Origin: a virus | DNA: 39,613 nucleotides | Reading direction: 5' to 3' (one strand) | IMG/VR virus record: IMGVR_UViG_3300041964_000183 | Location: 1-39,613 of that record | In this document: piece by piece, positions 7,837 through 17,599 of the stretch | Position numbering within the stretch: position 1 is the first letter of the stretch | Layout of the letters: the number at the start of each line of letters is the position of its first letter | Made by a program: the position numbers and the translations under genes | The notes under the pieces: model-generated | What the model saw: only the letters and a program-made list of their open reading frames with translations | Told to the model about the DNA's origin: nothing | Database searches by the model: none

Positions 7837-9433
7837 CCGCGTTCGACTTCCCCGGCGCGCCCTCGCCCGAGATCCTGGCCGGGTTCGACCTGAACGACTA
7901 TGGCAACGGGCAGCGCCTCATCACGCTTGTGGGCGGGTTGATCGAGGCGGATGGCTCCGTCGACGTGTCCCGGGCGACCCTGCTTTACCAGCTCGGGCTG
8001 GGCTGGGTCGGGTTCAACGGCCGGTTCTGGGACCGAAAGCTCGGGGAGCAGCTGGCGAAGCGCGCGGGGCACCGGGTCGCCAGGCGGTCCGCGGGCTGCG
8101 CTCGGAGCTTCTGGCGCGCGGGCTGTCAATCAAGGACGTGAACGGTTTCGTGGACGGGTGCGGCTCGCGCGGGTCCACCTCGGCGATGCTTGCCCAGGCA
8201 GAGCCGTACCTGACCGTCGAGATCGACGACTTTGACCGGGATCCGCTGACGGTGAACTGTCGAAATGGCACCCTGCACCTGAAGCTGGGCGCCGGCGGCC
8301 TGGAGGTGGAGAGCCGCCCCCATGATCCGGCCGACCGCATCACACGCTTCGTCGACGTCGCCTATGACGCGACGGCGCGGGCGCCCCACTTCCTGGCCAC
8401 GGTGAACGCCTCGCTGCCGGACGCCGACGTCCGCGGCTTTTTCCAGCGCGGCCTGGGTTACTCGTCGACCGGGCAGACGCACGAACAGGCCATGTTCATC
8501 TGTCAGGGGCTCGGCCGGGATGGGAAGTCGACCCTGCTCGACGCCGTCCGAGAGACGCTGGGCGGCTATGGCGCCGTGGGCAAGGTGGAGACCTTCCTCG
8601 ACATCGGGCAGCGGGGGGGCGGCGACGCCGCGCCGGACATCGTGAAGCTGGCCGGCGATGTGCGCTGGCCGTGCTGTCGGAGCCGCCGCGAGGCGTTAAG
8701 TTGGCCGAAGGGCTGCTCAAGGCCTGGACGTCCGGCTCGCCGATCTCGGCGCGGGAGCTACGGGAGAAGCCGTTCGACTTTCGACCGATCGCCAAGCTCT
8801 GGATGGAGTGCAACGCCCTGCCCGTGGCTAAGGGCGACGACGACGGACTGTGGCGGCGTATTCATGTGATCCTGTTCGAGCGCCAAGTGCCTGAGGGGCT
8901 GCGGCCGGACGGGACCCCCTGGGTCGACAAGCAGCTGCCCGCGAAGCTCCGCGAGGAGAAGGCGGGGATCCTCAACTGGCTGCTCGAGGGCGTCGGCGAC
9001 TGGTTGCGACGAGGGCTCGATCCGCCCGCGCGGGTGAAGAAGGCGCTTGAGGACTACCGCAAGCTGTCGAGTCCCTTCGGGGACTGGCTGAACGAGCGCT
9101 GCGTCTGGGGACGGGCGGCCGATGGCACGCGCACCCTGGTCGGCGAGCTGCACGCCGACTTCAAGGACTGGGCGGAGAAGCAGGGGCAGGACAAGCCCAT
9201 GAGCCAGCGCGCATTCGGAGACGCCCTGGCCCAGCGGCAGATCGTGCTGGCGGGCAAGAACTCGGCTGGGCTCAAGTACCGCTCGCCGATCCGGCTCAAG
9301 AACCCGGCGGAGCTCGAGGCGGACGCCGCCGCGGCCGAGGCGGCCGGGGAGAACGGGCGGCCCGGCGCCGGCGGCGGGTCGTTCGAGCTCGGTCCCCGAC
9401 GACGAGAACCCTTTCGACGGGAACGGACAGTGA
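7833..9433 (+). CDS. P4/D5-like primase-helicase, three frameshifts
   Basis: About 533 residues from GTG 7833 (MTAFDFPGAPSPEILAGFDL). A D5_N-like N-terminal part (LTVNCRNGTLHLK, PADRITRFVDVAYD) leads into the superfamily 3 helicase Walker A CQGLGRDGKSTLLDAV (~8500-8545). It continues with DIVKLAGD, the EPPRGVKLAEGLLKAWTSGS loop, WMECNALP, and GLWRRIHVILFE, the normal order of P4-type helicases. A C-terminal helical domain (HADFKDWAEKQGQDKPMSQR) resembles the DNA-binding tail of the family. Frames change near 8088, 8660-8690 and 9375; the last joins to DDENPFDGNGQ and a TGA at 9431. It unwinds DNA at the phage origin. The repeat cluster immediately downstream is a candidate target. Confidence 0.85.
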
Positions 9434-9637
9434 CGGACAAACGGACAATCGGCGGGTTGAGTAAAGCGCGAGGGGCGCGGTCGGACGGATGTTCGATTGT
9501 CCGGCCGGGGCGCAACGTCCGTCCGCTAAGTCGTTGATCTAGAAGGGATGACGGACATTCCGGACAATGCGGACAGTTGGCCGGGGTGGAGGCTGAAGGC
9601 GGGCGTCATGCGTGAGATTGTGGGGCGGGTGTGTCCG
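9424..9637. repeat. Cluster of eight CGGACA repeats (iteron-like), putative origin or operator array
   Basis: CGGACA occurs at 9424, 9434, 9442, 9552, 9561 and 9570 on the plus strand, and as TGTCCG at 9498 and 9632. The plus-strand copies form two triplets with steps of 10 and 8, and 9 and 9 bases. The interval 9434-9690 holds no gene. P4-family helicases bind short iterated sites at their origin, so an origin is one reading; an operator array controlling the regulator gene at 9691 is another. Confidence 0.55.
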
Positions 9638-9690
9638 TTCGTCCGTCTGGTGAGTGTGTTGGGTGTGGTCTCCTCGGAGAGGATCGAAAA

Positions 9691-10434
9691 ATGAACTCAG
9701 TTCAAATCAAAGCGGCGAAGCCGGCGGCCCGTAAGGCCGGGCGCAAGGCCAGCGGCCTGCGGGACCTGCCGCCGGAAGCGGCTCGGCTGGCGGTCAGCCG
9801 GGCGGCCCTGGAGCTGCTGGAGGCCGGGCGCGAGGCCACGCCTGTCGAGGTTAAGGCAGTGACCCGCCGCGCCGTCACCGTGGTGGAGGGCGCAGTTACC
9901 CTGCAGCGCGAGGCTCGCCAAGTCGGTGCGGGCGGCGGAGCCCCGACCTTGGAGCGGTTGCTTCGGGGCGACGTCGAGATGGCTTCGATCAAGGTGGTCG
10001 ACGACGGCCAGGTCCGCATGCAGCCTGTTGTTCGCGGCGACGCCACGGGCTCGCGGCTCAAGGCGGCCGGCGTGCCTGAAGATCTGCGCTGGACGGCGGA
10101 GCGCTTCCTCGGCGACGTCGAGGCCGCGACCATCGGTCGCTTGACGGCGAGCTATGGTGAGGGCTTGGGCGGGGGGCGCGCGGCGGAGCCGGAGCGCTTG
10201 GTGGTCTCGCTCGATCGACTGGCTCGCGCCCAGGCGGTGCTGACGCCGAAGGAGCGTACGGCGGTGTGGGCTCACTTGGTCTTCGGGCTGTCGCTTACCG
10301 ACACCGGGTGGGCCGTCAACGGCGAGCGTTCGGGCTCCCGCAAAGAGCCTCTGATCGCCGCCGGCCTCATCTTCGTCGAAGCTGGCCTGGAGCGGATGCA
10401 CCCCCATTACCAAGCCCGCGGGGAGGAGAGTTGA
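9691..10434 (+). CDS. Putative late regulator, unknown family
   Basis: A 247-residue intact frame from ATG 9691 (MNSVQIKAAKPAARKAGRKA), preceded by a GAGAGG ribosome-binding site; an in-frame upstream start at 9631 is less likely because it lacks one and overlaps repeats. The N-terminus is very basic. The middle holds a helical stretch LRWTAERFLGDVEAATIGRL, and the C-terminal part reads LTPKERTAVWAHLVFGLSLT with ERSGSRKEPLIAAGLIFVEA. This resembles DNA-binding proteins of the DUF6456 or RinA kind that sit just before terminase genes in many phages, but the resemblance is weak. A terminator hairpin follows, so antitermination or late activation is a reasonable guess. Confidence 0.5.
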   Translation: MNSVQIKAAKPAARKAGRKASGLRDLPPEAARLAVSRAALELLEAGREATPVEVKAVTRRAVTVVEGAVTLQREARQVGAGGGAPTLERLLRGDVEMASIKVVDDGQVRMQPVVRGDATGSRLKAAGVPEDLRWTAERFLGDVEAATIGRLTASYGEGLGGGRAAEPERLVVSLDRLARAQAVLTPKERTAVWAHLVFGLSLTDTGWAVNGERSGSRKEPLIAAGLIFVEAGLERMHPHYQARGEES

Positions 10435-10491
10435 CAGGAAGTCCGACTTAATCCACTCCCTCCCCCTAGGCGCAGAGATGCGTCCGAATCA

Positions 10492-10526
10492 CCCGCCCGG
10501 CTCGCCAGCCGCGGCGGGTTTCGTTT
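10492..10526 (+). terminator. Rho-independent terminator-like hairpin
   Basis: CCCGCC-CGGCT (10492-10502), loop CGCC, then AGCCG-(C)-GGCGGG (10507-10518) form a nearly continuous stem of about 11 pairs, followed by TTTCGTTT. It lies between the putative regulator and the HNH gene, so it would separate early from late transcription unless read through. Confidence 0.55.
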
Positions 10527-10545
10527 GTTCGGCGTGGGGCCGCTC

Positions 10546-10896
10546 ATGCCGAAAAGGCCGCCGACCTTCCGCCGGGACAGCCGGTCACATGTCGAGCGTG
10601 CGCGCGCTGACGATGCGGCACGCCGGGCGGCCCACCCGTGGCGCGCCTGGTACTCGCTGGCCCGTTGGCGCGACATCCGCGACGACCAGCTTCGTCGCGA
10701 ACCTCTGTGCCGAACATGCATGGCCGCTGGCCGGGTGACCGCCGCGACCGTCTGCGACCACGTCGTTCCGCACCGGGGCGACCCCATCCTCTTCTGGGCC
10801 GGCCCTTTCCAGTCCCTCTGCGACGCCGCTCCCTGGCGGTGCCACTCCAGCGCAAAGCAGGCCGCCGAACGCAGCCCCGGTCCGCCGCCACCCTGA
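10546..10896 (+). CDS. HNH endonuclease beside terminase
   Basis: Start ATG 10546 (MPKRPPTFRRDSRSHVERAR). The nuclease core is CRTC near residue 57, CDHVVPHRGDPILFW with the catalytic His, and FQSLC followed by CHSSAKQ, the usual zinc and ββα-metal arrangement of phage HNH proteins. Such enzymes are found just upstream of HK97-type terminases and help large terminase cleave DNA at packaging. Between SLC and CH there are more residues (DAAPWR) than usual, and a G-run (10898-10907) follows the stop, so the C-terminus may be altered by an indel: another frame stays open to ~10993. Confidence 0.75.
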   Translation: MPKRPPTFRRDSRSHVERARADDAARRAAHPWRAWYSLARWRDIRDDQLRREPLCRTCMAAGRVTAATVCDHVVPHRGDPILFWAGPFQSLCDAAPWRCHSSAKQAAERSPGPPPP

Positions 10897-11004
10897 GGGG
10901 AGGGGGGGGTCGAAAGTCTGGGGCCCCCTCGGCCGGACACCGGCGGCCAAGAGACAATCAATCGCCGCGAAAAATCCGGCGGAAGTTTTTTTAGGAGGGC
11001 AGCG

Positions 11005-11637
11005 ATGGGGCGACTGCCTGACCGACCGGAGACGCAGAAGGCGAAGGGCGGGCCGGGCAAGCGGCCGGCCGCTTATCGTCGCCGGAAGGAGCAGGCGGAA
11101 CGGGTGGCCGAGCTGCTGGCGGCGGCGCCTGCGAGCGGCACCGAGTCGATGGCTCCGCCAGTCCTGCACGATCCGATGTTCGCCCCCGCCCTGGCGATCT
11201 GGAGGGAGCTCGCGCCGGAGCTGGCGCGGACACACCGGCTGCCGAAGGATAGCCGGCTGATCTTCGTCCAGCTGTGCGTCTACACGGCCGAGTGGTTCAC
11301 CTCGCTGGTCGACGTCGCCGAGAACGGGGCGGATCAGCGGGTTAAGACCGTGGCTGGCGGGTACATGGAGCGGAAGCGCCCGGTGTACGATCGCCGCGAG
11401 CGCGCCTTCGACAACGTCATGAAGCTGTCGGAGCGGTTCGGCCTGACGCCGCATGACCTCTACGCGTTGTTCAAAGACCAGGCGATGGCGGCGTCTCAGA
11501 ACCCCGGCCTGTTCGACCAGGCGGGCGGCAACGGATCCCGACCGGGCTCGGCTCCGGGCTCCGAGCAAGAGCGGCCGGCTGGGATGATCGGCTCGGCCTC
11601 GCGCCTGCGGTCAGAGCCGCCGACCCGCCTCCAGTAG
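11005..11637 (+). CDS. Terminase small subunit (P27 family)
   Basis: A 210-residue intact protein. The start ATG 11005 follows an AGGAGG site. The N-terminus (MGRLPDRPETQKAKGGPGKR) is basic; the middle (IWRELAPELARTHRLPKDSR, FVQLCVYTAEWF) and the segment FGLTPHDLYALF match the P27/HK97-type small terminases that recognise the phage DNA end and regulate the large subunit. The C-terminus is low-complexity. It lies directly before the large terminase, as expected for this phage type. Confidence 0.8.
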   Translation: MGRLPDRPETQKAKGGPGKRPAAYRRRKEQAERVAELLAAAPASGTESMAPPVLHDPMFAPALAIWRELAPELARTHRLPKDSRLIFVQLCVYTAEWFTSLVDVAENGADQRVKTVAGGYMERKRPVYDRRERAFDNVMKLSERFGLTPHDLYALFKDQAMAASQNPGLFDQAGGNGSRPGSAPGSEQERPAGMIGSASRLRSEPPTRLQ

Positions 11638-11644
11638 CCGCGGC

Positions 11645-13360
11645 ATGGAGGAGCCCGACTGGCTTCACGCCGTCGCGGAGGACGAGACCTACGAATGGGC
11701 GCGGCTGGCCTGGCGCCGAGCGGCGGCCGTCGAGGGCGCGTGGTTCGATCACAAGCTCGCGGAGGGCGTCGTCCGCGAGTGGCCGACGTGGGCGACCCTG
11801 ACCGAGGACCGGTTCGCCGGGCTGCCGTTCCACCTGCTGCCCTGGCAAGAGATCGTGGTCCGGCTGCTGGTCGGTTGGATGGTCCCGGTCGAGGTGCTCG
11901 ACCCGATCTCCCATCGGCCGCAGGTCGAACATGTGCGGCTGTTCCGGCGGCTGCTGTTGTGGGTGCCGCGCAAGAACGGCAAGTCGGAGTTCCTGGCGGC
12001 GCTGGCGTTGCTGTTCTTCGTGCTGGACCGGACGATCTCTCCGCAGGGCTTCCTGTTCGCGCGGACACAGGACCAAGCGAAGCTGGTCTTCCGCAAGATG
12101 AAGGACATGATCGCGAACTCGGCCGAGCTGGCCGAAGCGGTCGTGCCCTACAAGCGGTCCCTCTGGTTCAAGGAGCTGCGCGGCGCCTTCGAGCTGCTGA
12201 CCGGGTCCGAGGAAGGCAAGCACGGCAAGAGCCCGACGGTGATCGTCGGGGACGAGATGCACGAGTGGCGCTCGCTCGAGCTGCCGAACACCCTGCGGCA
12301 GGGGCACGGGGCGCCCGGCTCGCAGCCCGATCGAACTTTACGCCTCCACCGCGGGGCTCAAGACCAACGCCACCGGCGTGCAGCTCTGGGAAGAGAGCCT
12401 CGCCATCCTCGACGGGCCGGATCGGACGATCCGACCACCCTGGTGGTCATCTTCGCGGCCAACGACAACGACGACTGGCAGGACGAGCAGGCCTGGCGTC
12501 GGGCGAACCCCTCGCTCGGCCTGTCGCCGACGTTGGCGTTCCTGCGCCGCGAGGCGCGCATCGCCGTCGATAACCCGCGCCAGCTCGCGCACTTCGTGCG
12601 CTACCACCTGAACCGCTGGGTCGACAGCTGGTGCGGTGGCTCGAACATCAAGCAGTGGGACGCCTGCGCCGCGTGACAGACTGCGTGGAAGACGGCGCTC
12701 GCCGAGCTGCAAGGCCGGCGCTGTTTGCGGTGCCTTCGACGTGTCGTCGACCAGGATGGACGGTCAGCTTCCTGCTGGCTGTTCGAGCCGACGGCAGAGG
12801 ATCCGCGCTGGCGGCTGTCTGCCGCTGCTGGGTGCCGGAGGACACCCTCGCGGAGCGGTGTGAAGCTCGACCGGGTGCCCTACGACCGCTTCGTCGACAG
12901 ACGGGGCGATGGAGACCACGCCCGGCGACTACGTCGACCAGAACTATGTGCTTCGGGCGGTGCTCGCAGGGCATGGCGACTTCGACGTGCAGGGCTCGGG
13001 TTTGACCCTGGAACGCCCAGAAGTTGGTGGCCGACCTGGAGCGTGAAGGCGTCGCGCTCGACGAGCCTGGTCGCGATGCGCCAAGGGATCATGACGCTGG
13101 GCGAGCCGTCCAAGCACTTCGAGCGCCTAGTTTACGCCGGGCTGCTCGACCACGGCGGTCACCCGGTCCTGCGCTGGATGGCCGCCAACGCCGTGGTCCG
13201 CTTCGACGAGAATATGAACTTCGCCCCGGCGAAGAAGCGCTCGAGCGAGAAGATCGACGGCATCGTCGCCGGCGTCATGGCTGCGGGGCTCGCGCTCTGC
13301 CGCACCGAGGAAGAGGGCTTCGACATGGACGAGTTCCTCGGCAACGTGGTCACGGCCTGA
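11645..13360 (+). CDS. Terminase large subunit (HK97 type), several frameshifts
   Basis: About 570 residues from ATG 11645 (MEEPDWLHAVAEDETYEWAR). The ATPase domain has Walker A WVPRKNGKSEFLAALAL and Walker B TVIVGDEMHEW, then ELYASTAGLKTNATGVQLWE and FAANDNDDWQDEQAWRRANP. The nuclease domain starts FDVSSTRMD in another frame and ends with RMAANAVVRFDENMNFAPAK-like sequence and RSSEKIDGIVAGVMA. Frames change near 12300, 12430, 12680, 12760, 12870 and 13020; each side keeps family sequence, so the gene is probably intact in reality. It packages DNA into the procapsid. The TGA stop overlaps the portal start. Confidence 0.85.
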
Positions 13361-14596
13361 TGAGCTGGTGGCGTCGATGGCTTGGCCGCCCCTTGTCTGC
13401 GCAGGACGGAGATTTCTGGGCGCAACACCACGGCCCAGAAACTTGGGCCGGCGAACACGTTGACGAACACAGCGCCATGCAGCTGTCGGCCTATTTCAGC
13501 TGCACGCGGCGGATCAGCCAGACGGTGGCCAGCCTCCCCCTTGGAGTCTTCGAGCGCGCGCCGGACGGTGAGAAGCGGGCCGTCACGGATCATCCGCTCT
13601 ACGAACTCCTCCACCACAGCCCGAACGCTGATCAGACGGCCGTGGAGTTCTGGGAGGGCCGGGTTCTTGGCCTTTGCACGTCGGGCAACGGTTTCGCCGA
13701 GAAGATCACCGGTGCGCGGGGACCGCCTTGTCGCCTTGGAGCGCATGCCGCCGGACACCCAGGTGCGCCGGACTGAAAACGGTGCCCTCGAATATCGTTT
13801 CGACGACCGCGGCAAGGAGGAAGTGCGCCCCGAGGCGCAGGTGTTCCACATCAAAGCCTTCGGTGATGGCGATGTTGGCATGTCGCCGGTCAGCCATGCT
13901 CGTCAAACCCTCGGTCTCTCCGCGGCGACTGAGCGAGCAAGTGCTCAGGTCTTCTCGAAGGGCATGCGGTCGCGAGGCTTCTTCGTCATGCCGCCCGGAC
14001 AGAAAAGCCTGGATGCGGAGCAGCGGCGGAAGGCCGAGAAGGCGCTCGTCGATCCCTTCATGGGGCCGCATGGGAAGCACTGGGGGATCCTGGAAGGCGG
14101 CGTCGACTTCAAGGAGGTGAACGTCATCCCCCGGGACGCCGAGCTCATCCTATCTCGGCGCTTCAACGTCGAAGACATCTGCCGATGGCTCGACGTTCCC
14201 CCGATCCTCGTCGGCCACGCCGCCGAAGGCCAGACCATGTGGGGGACCGGCGTCGAAGCGATCATGCTCAGCTGGCTCACCGGCGGGCTGCGACCTTACC
14301 TAGTCCGGATCGAACAAGCTGCTCGCAAGCGGCTCCTCACTCCAGCTGACAGGGCGCGGGGCCTTTTCATCGAGTTCTCGGTCGAGGGACTGCTCCGCGG
14401 CGACAGCAAGTCTCGGGCGGAGTTCGCGTCCAAGATGATCCAGAACGCAGGCATGACGCCGAACGAGTGGCGGCGGAAAGAGAACCTGCCTCCGATGGAT
14501 GGCGGCGACCAGCTGTTCATCAATTCGACCCTGATCCCGCTGGCCTCGGCTGGCCAAATCGCAGCGCGACAGATCGCACCGGCGGAGGTTGCATGA
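13360..14596 (+). CDS. Portal protein (HK97 family), one frameshift
   Basis: About 412 residues from ATG 13360 (MSWWRRWLGRPLSAQDGDFW), whose A is shared with the terminase stop. Family features are YFSCTRRISQTVASLPLGVF, PLYELLHHSPNADQTAVEFW, LERMPPDTQV, VFHIKAFGDGDVGMSPVSHA, ICRWLDVPPILVGHAAEG and MTPNEWRRKENLPPMDGGDQ. The frame changes once, near 13720, within the G/C-rich GGTGCGCGGGGACC. The portal forms the dodecameric ring through which DNA enters the head. Its TGA overlaps the protease ATG (ATGA). Confidence 0.9.
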
Positions 14597-15453
14597 GCGT
14601 TCGAAGGTTACCCGAACTGCGCCGCCCGGCGCAGGTTCAAGGGACGACGCCGGAGCTGCCCGAGAAGGCTCTCAAGTCTTGGAACCCCCGGGTCCGAGCC
14701 GCGGCATCCGGAGCCACGATCACCATTTTTGATGTGATCGGCGAGGACTTCTTCGGCGAAGGCGTTAGCCCCAACCGCATCTCCGCGGCCCTGCGCTCGA
14801 TTGGCGACAAGCCGGTCACGGTTCAGATCAACTCGCCGGGAGGCCTCTATGACGACGGCCTGGCGATCTACAACCTGCTCCGCCTCCACCCCGCGAAGGT
14901 GACCACGCAGGTGGTCGGCATGGCTGCTTCTGCGGCCTCCGTCATCGCCATGGCCGGCGACGAGATCCAGGTAGCTAAGGCCGGGCACCTGATGATCCAC
15001 AACACGCAGTGGGTCGCCATCGGGGACCGCCACGTCATGCTGGAAGCCGCCGAGGCGATGGCTACCTTCGACACCACGGCCGTGCAGCTCTACGCCGACC
15101 GCTCCGGGCTGGATCCGAAGGTGATCGCCCGGATGATGGACGAGGAGACGTTCATGTCGGGCGAGGAGGCCGTGGAGCTCGGCTTCGCGGACGCACTCCT
15201 GGGAGTGGACACGACCCAGGACGACACCCTCTCGAACAGGTCCGCGCTGTACCGCGTCGAGGCGGCGCTGGCCGCCGGCCGGGCCATGCCTCGAGCCGAG
15301 CGCCGCAAGCTGCTGAGAGAGATCACCGAGGACATGCCGGGCGCTGTCAGCGGGAACCCCACGCCGGGCGCTGGGGACCAGGCCGTCGAGGAAGACGACG
15401 GCTTCACTTCGCTCCGTCTGGCTGCGGCCCGGCTGAGTCTCGTCAGGCCCTAG
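14593..15453 (+). CDS. ClpP-like prohead protease
   Basis: A 286-residue intact protein from ATG 14593 (MSVRRLPELRRPAQVQGTTP). It is a Ser protease of the ClpP/S14 family: VQINSPGGLYDDGLAIYNLL, VVGMAASAASVIAMAGDEIQ with the catalytic Ser, and HLMIHNTQ with the catalytic His. The C-terminal ~70 residues are variable. Such enzymes mature the capsid scaffold; here the major capsid follows with an N-terminal coiled-coil region that could be the removed delta domain. The start overlaps the portal stop by four bases. Confidence 0.9.
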   Translation: MSVRRLPELRRPAQVQGTTPELPEKALKSWNPRVRAAASGATITIFDVIGEDFFGEGVSPNRISAALRSIGDKPVTVQINSPGGLYDDGLAIYNLLRLHPAKVTTQVVGMAASAASVIAMAGDEIQVAKAGHLMIHNTQWVAIGDRHVMLEAAEAMATFDTTAVQLYADRSGLDPKVIARMMDEETFMSGEEAVELGFADALLGVDTTQDDTLSNRSALYRVEAALAAGRAMPRAERRKLLREITEDMPGAVSGNPTPGAGDQAVEEDDGFTSLRLAAARLSLVRP

Positions 15454-15482
15454 GCCGCCCACACCCCTCAAGGACTACCCAA

Positions 15483-16700
15483 ATGCCCATGTCCCAAGAA
15501 GACCGAGACCTGCTCCGGCAGGTCACGAACGACCTCACGCGCGTCAGCGACGACCTGACTCGCAAGGCTGAAGCGGCGATGACCGAAGCGCGGAACACCG
15601 GCGGCCTCGCCCAGTCCACCAAGGACACGGTGGACGCGTTGGCTACCCAACAGACCGCGCTCACCGGCCAGATCGGTGAGATCACCGCCCGCCTAACCGA
15701 CGCCGAGCAGAAAGTGGCTCGCCGCGGCGGCCCCCCCGAGAACGCAGCGCGGAAGAGCATCGGCGCCCAGCTCGTCGCCAGCGACAAGCTGAAGCCCTTC
15801 GCTCAAGCCATTCAAGGCGGCCAGCGCCTCAACGTGCCCGTCACGAACGCTCTTCTCAGCACGGGCGTGGCGGAGGGCGTAGTCGAGCCGATGCGTCTGC
15901 CCGGCATTGACCGGCTGCCCAACCAGCGGCTCTTCATACGCGATCTTATCGCGCCGGGCCGCACCACGAGCCCGGCGATTTTCTGGGTCCAGCAGACCGG
16001 CTTCGTAAACAACGCGGCCGTGGTCCCGGAGGGCACCAAGAAGCCCGAGTCCACGATCAGCTTCGACACCAAGATCACCCCGGTGGCGACCATCGCCCAC
16101 CTGTTCAAGGCGTCGAAGCAGATCCTGGACGACTTCCCCCAGCTCCAGTCCACCGTGGACGCCGAGATGCGCTTCGGCCTGAAGTACGAGGAGGAGCAAG
16201 AGATCCTGTTCGGAGACGGTACGGGCGTCCACCTGCACGGCATCGTTCCTCAGGCGCAGACGTTCGACCCGGCGTTCGAGGTCACCGGCGGCACGGCGAT
16301 CGACACCCTCCGTCTGGCGATGCTGCAGACCCAGCTGGCCCGCCTCCCGGCGACCGGCTTCGTCCTGCACTTCATCGACTGGGCCAAGATCGAGCTGACC
16401 AAGGACTCCACGGGGCGGTACGTCTTCGCCAACCCGCTCGCCCTAGCCGGCCCGAATCTGTGGGGCCTGCCGGTGGTTTCCACGGAGGCCGCCGGTTTCG
16501 AAGGCGAGTTCCTCACGGGCTCGTTCCAGGCCGGCGCCCAGCTATTCGACCGCGAAGACGCGAACGTCGTGATCTCCACGGAGAACGTCGACGACTTCGA
16601 GAAGAACATGGTCACCATCCGCTGCGAGGAGCGCCTGGCGCTCGCCGTCAAGCGGCCCGAAGCCTTCGTGACGGGCCCGTTCGCACCGCCCGTTCCCTAA
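15483..16700 (+). CDS. Major capsid protein (HK97 gp5 family)
   Basis: A 405-residue intact protein from ATG 15483 (MPMSQEDRDLLRQVTNDLTR). Residues 1-85 are a helical delta-like domain; the mature fold follows with LPNQRLFIRDLIAPGRT, WVQQTGFVNNAAVVPEGTKK, TISFDTKITPVATIAHLFKA, SKQILDDFPQLQSTVDAEMR and EEEQEILFGDGTGVHLHGI, and a C-terminal VVSTEAAGFEGEFLTGSFQ and RCEERLALAVKRPEAFVTG. These are the usual landmarks of HK97-like capsids. A terminator-like hairpin follows the gene. Confidence 0.93.
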   Translation: MPMSQEDRDLLRQVTNDLTRVSDDLTRKAEAAMTEARNTGGLAQSTKDTVDALATQQTALTGQIGEITARLTDAEQKVARRGGPPENAARKSIGAQLVASDKLKPFAQAIQGGQRLNVPVTNALLSTGVAEGVVEPMRLPGIDRLPNQRLFIRDLIAPGRTTSPAIFWVQQTGFVNNAAVVPEGTKKPESTISFDTKITPVATIAHLFKASKQILDDFPQLQSTVDAEMRFGLKYEEEQEILFGDGTGVHLHGIVPQAQTFDPAFEVTGGTAIDTLRLAMLQTQLARLPATGFVLHFIDWAKIELTKDSTGRYVFANPLALAGPNLWGLPVVSTEAAGFEGEFLTGSFQAGAQLFDREDANVVISTENVDDFEKNMVTIRCEERLALAVKRPEAFVTGPFAPPVP

Positions 16701-16722
16701 GCCGACAACCTAAACCGAGGCT

Positions 16723-16749
16723 GGGCCGCTCCTGACGGGGCGGCCCTTT
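16723..16749 (+). terminator. Terminator-like hairpin after the capsid gene
   Basis: GGGCCGC (16723-16729) and GCGGCCC (16740-16746) form a perfect 7-pair stem with a 10-base loop, followed by TTT. It could damp transcription between the abundant capsid and the connector genes. Confidence 0.5.
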
Positions 16750-16764
16750 CCGTGGAGAGAGACG

Positions 16765-17055
16765 ATGAAGGTCCAAGCCCTTAAGCGCTTCCGCAACGAC
16801 CGGGTGGTTGTGGCGGCCGGACAGGTGTTCGAAGTCACCGGCGCTAGGGCAAAGGACCTGGAGCGTGTCGGTCTGGTGGTCGAGGCGAAAGCTACCGCCG
16901 CAGTCGCTCCGCCCAACCCGGAGAACGCTCCGAAGCCCAAGCACCAGGGCGGCGGCAAGTGGTCGGTCGTCGATGGCGACCAGGTGCTGGTCAAGGACCT
17001 GGACAGTAAGGGTTCTGCCGAAGCCTGGATCGGCACTCACGTTCAGGCGCGCTGA
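16765..17055 (+). CDS. Hypothetical protein after capsid
   Basis: A 96-residue intact frame with a GAGAGA ribosome-binding site. The N-terminal half (MKVQALKRFRNDRVVVAAGQ, VFEVTGARAKDLERVGLV) resembles the small β-rich KOW/SH3-like proteins found between capsid and connector genes in HK97-like phages. A Pro/Lys linker separates it from the C-terminal KWSVVDGDQVLVKDLDSKGS. Function unknown; its place suggests a head accessory or assembly role. Confidence 0.7.
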   Translation: MKVQALKRFRNDRVVVAAGQVFEVTGARAKDLERVGLVVEAKATAAVAPPNPENAPKPKHQGGGKWSVVDGDQVLVKDLDSKGSAEAWIGTHVQAR

Positions 17056-17056
17056 C

Positions 17057-17597
17057 GTGGCCGCCATCGTCATTGAACCGGGCGCGCCAGCGCTGACGTT
17101 GGCGGAAGCCAAGGTTCATTTGCGCCTTCCTGCCGAGACGACCGACGAAGACGACTATCTCGAGAGCTTGGTGGCGGCGGCGCAGCGACACGTCGAGACG
17201 GCGTGCGACATTACTTTAACGCTGGCCACTCTCGAGGCGAGCGCCACCTGGAGCGGCGGGCGCGTGTTGGAGCTTCCCGGCCGGCCTGTCCGCTCAGTCC
17301 TGACGGTCACTGCCCTGACGCCCACCAGCGAGATCGCGGTGGCCGCAGGCATTTACCGCCGCCTCGCCGGAGGGCGTGAGCTTCGCCGGGTGGCCTGGCC
17401 ACAGTGACCTGAGAGTCCGCTACGTCGCGGGCTACGCCGAAGACCACACTGGCGTTCCCCAACCGCTCCGGCACGCCCTGCGGCTCCTCCTGGCCCACTG
17501 GTACGCGAACCGGGAAGCGGTGAGCGCCGGCGATCTGAAAGAGCTTCCGGTCGCCGTCGATGCGCTGATCTCCCCATACCGCAACTGGAGAGCTTGA
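17057..17597 (+). CDS. Head-tail connector (gp6-like), one frameshift
   Basis: About 180 residues from GTG 17057, right after the preceding stop. ALTLAEAKVHLRLPAETTDE, DDYLESLVAAAQRHVETACD is the diagnostic N-terminal helical pattern of the phiE125 gp8/HK97 gp6 connector family. After a frame change near 17370 it continues RVRYVAGYAE, GVPQPLRHALRLLLAHWYAN and REAVSAG, the normal C-terminus. The ring it forms joins the portal to the tail-completion proteins. Confidence 0.85.
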
Positions 17598-17599
17598 TT

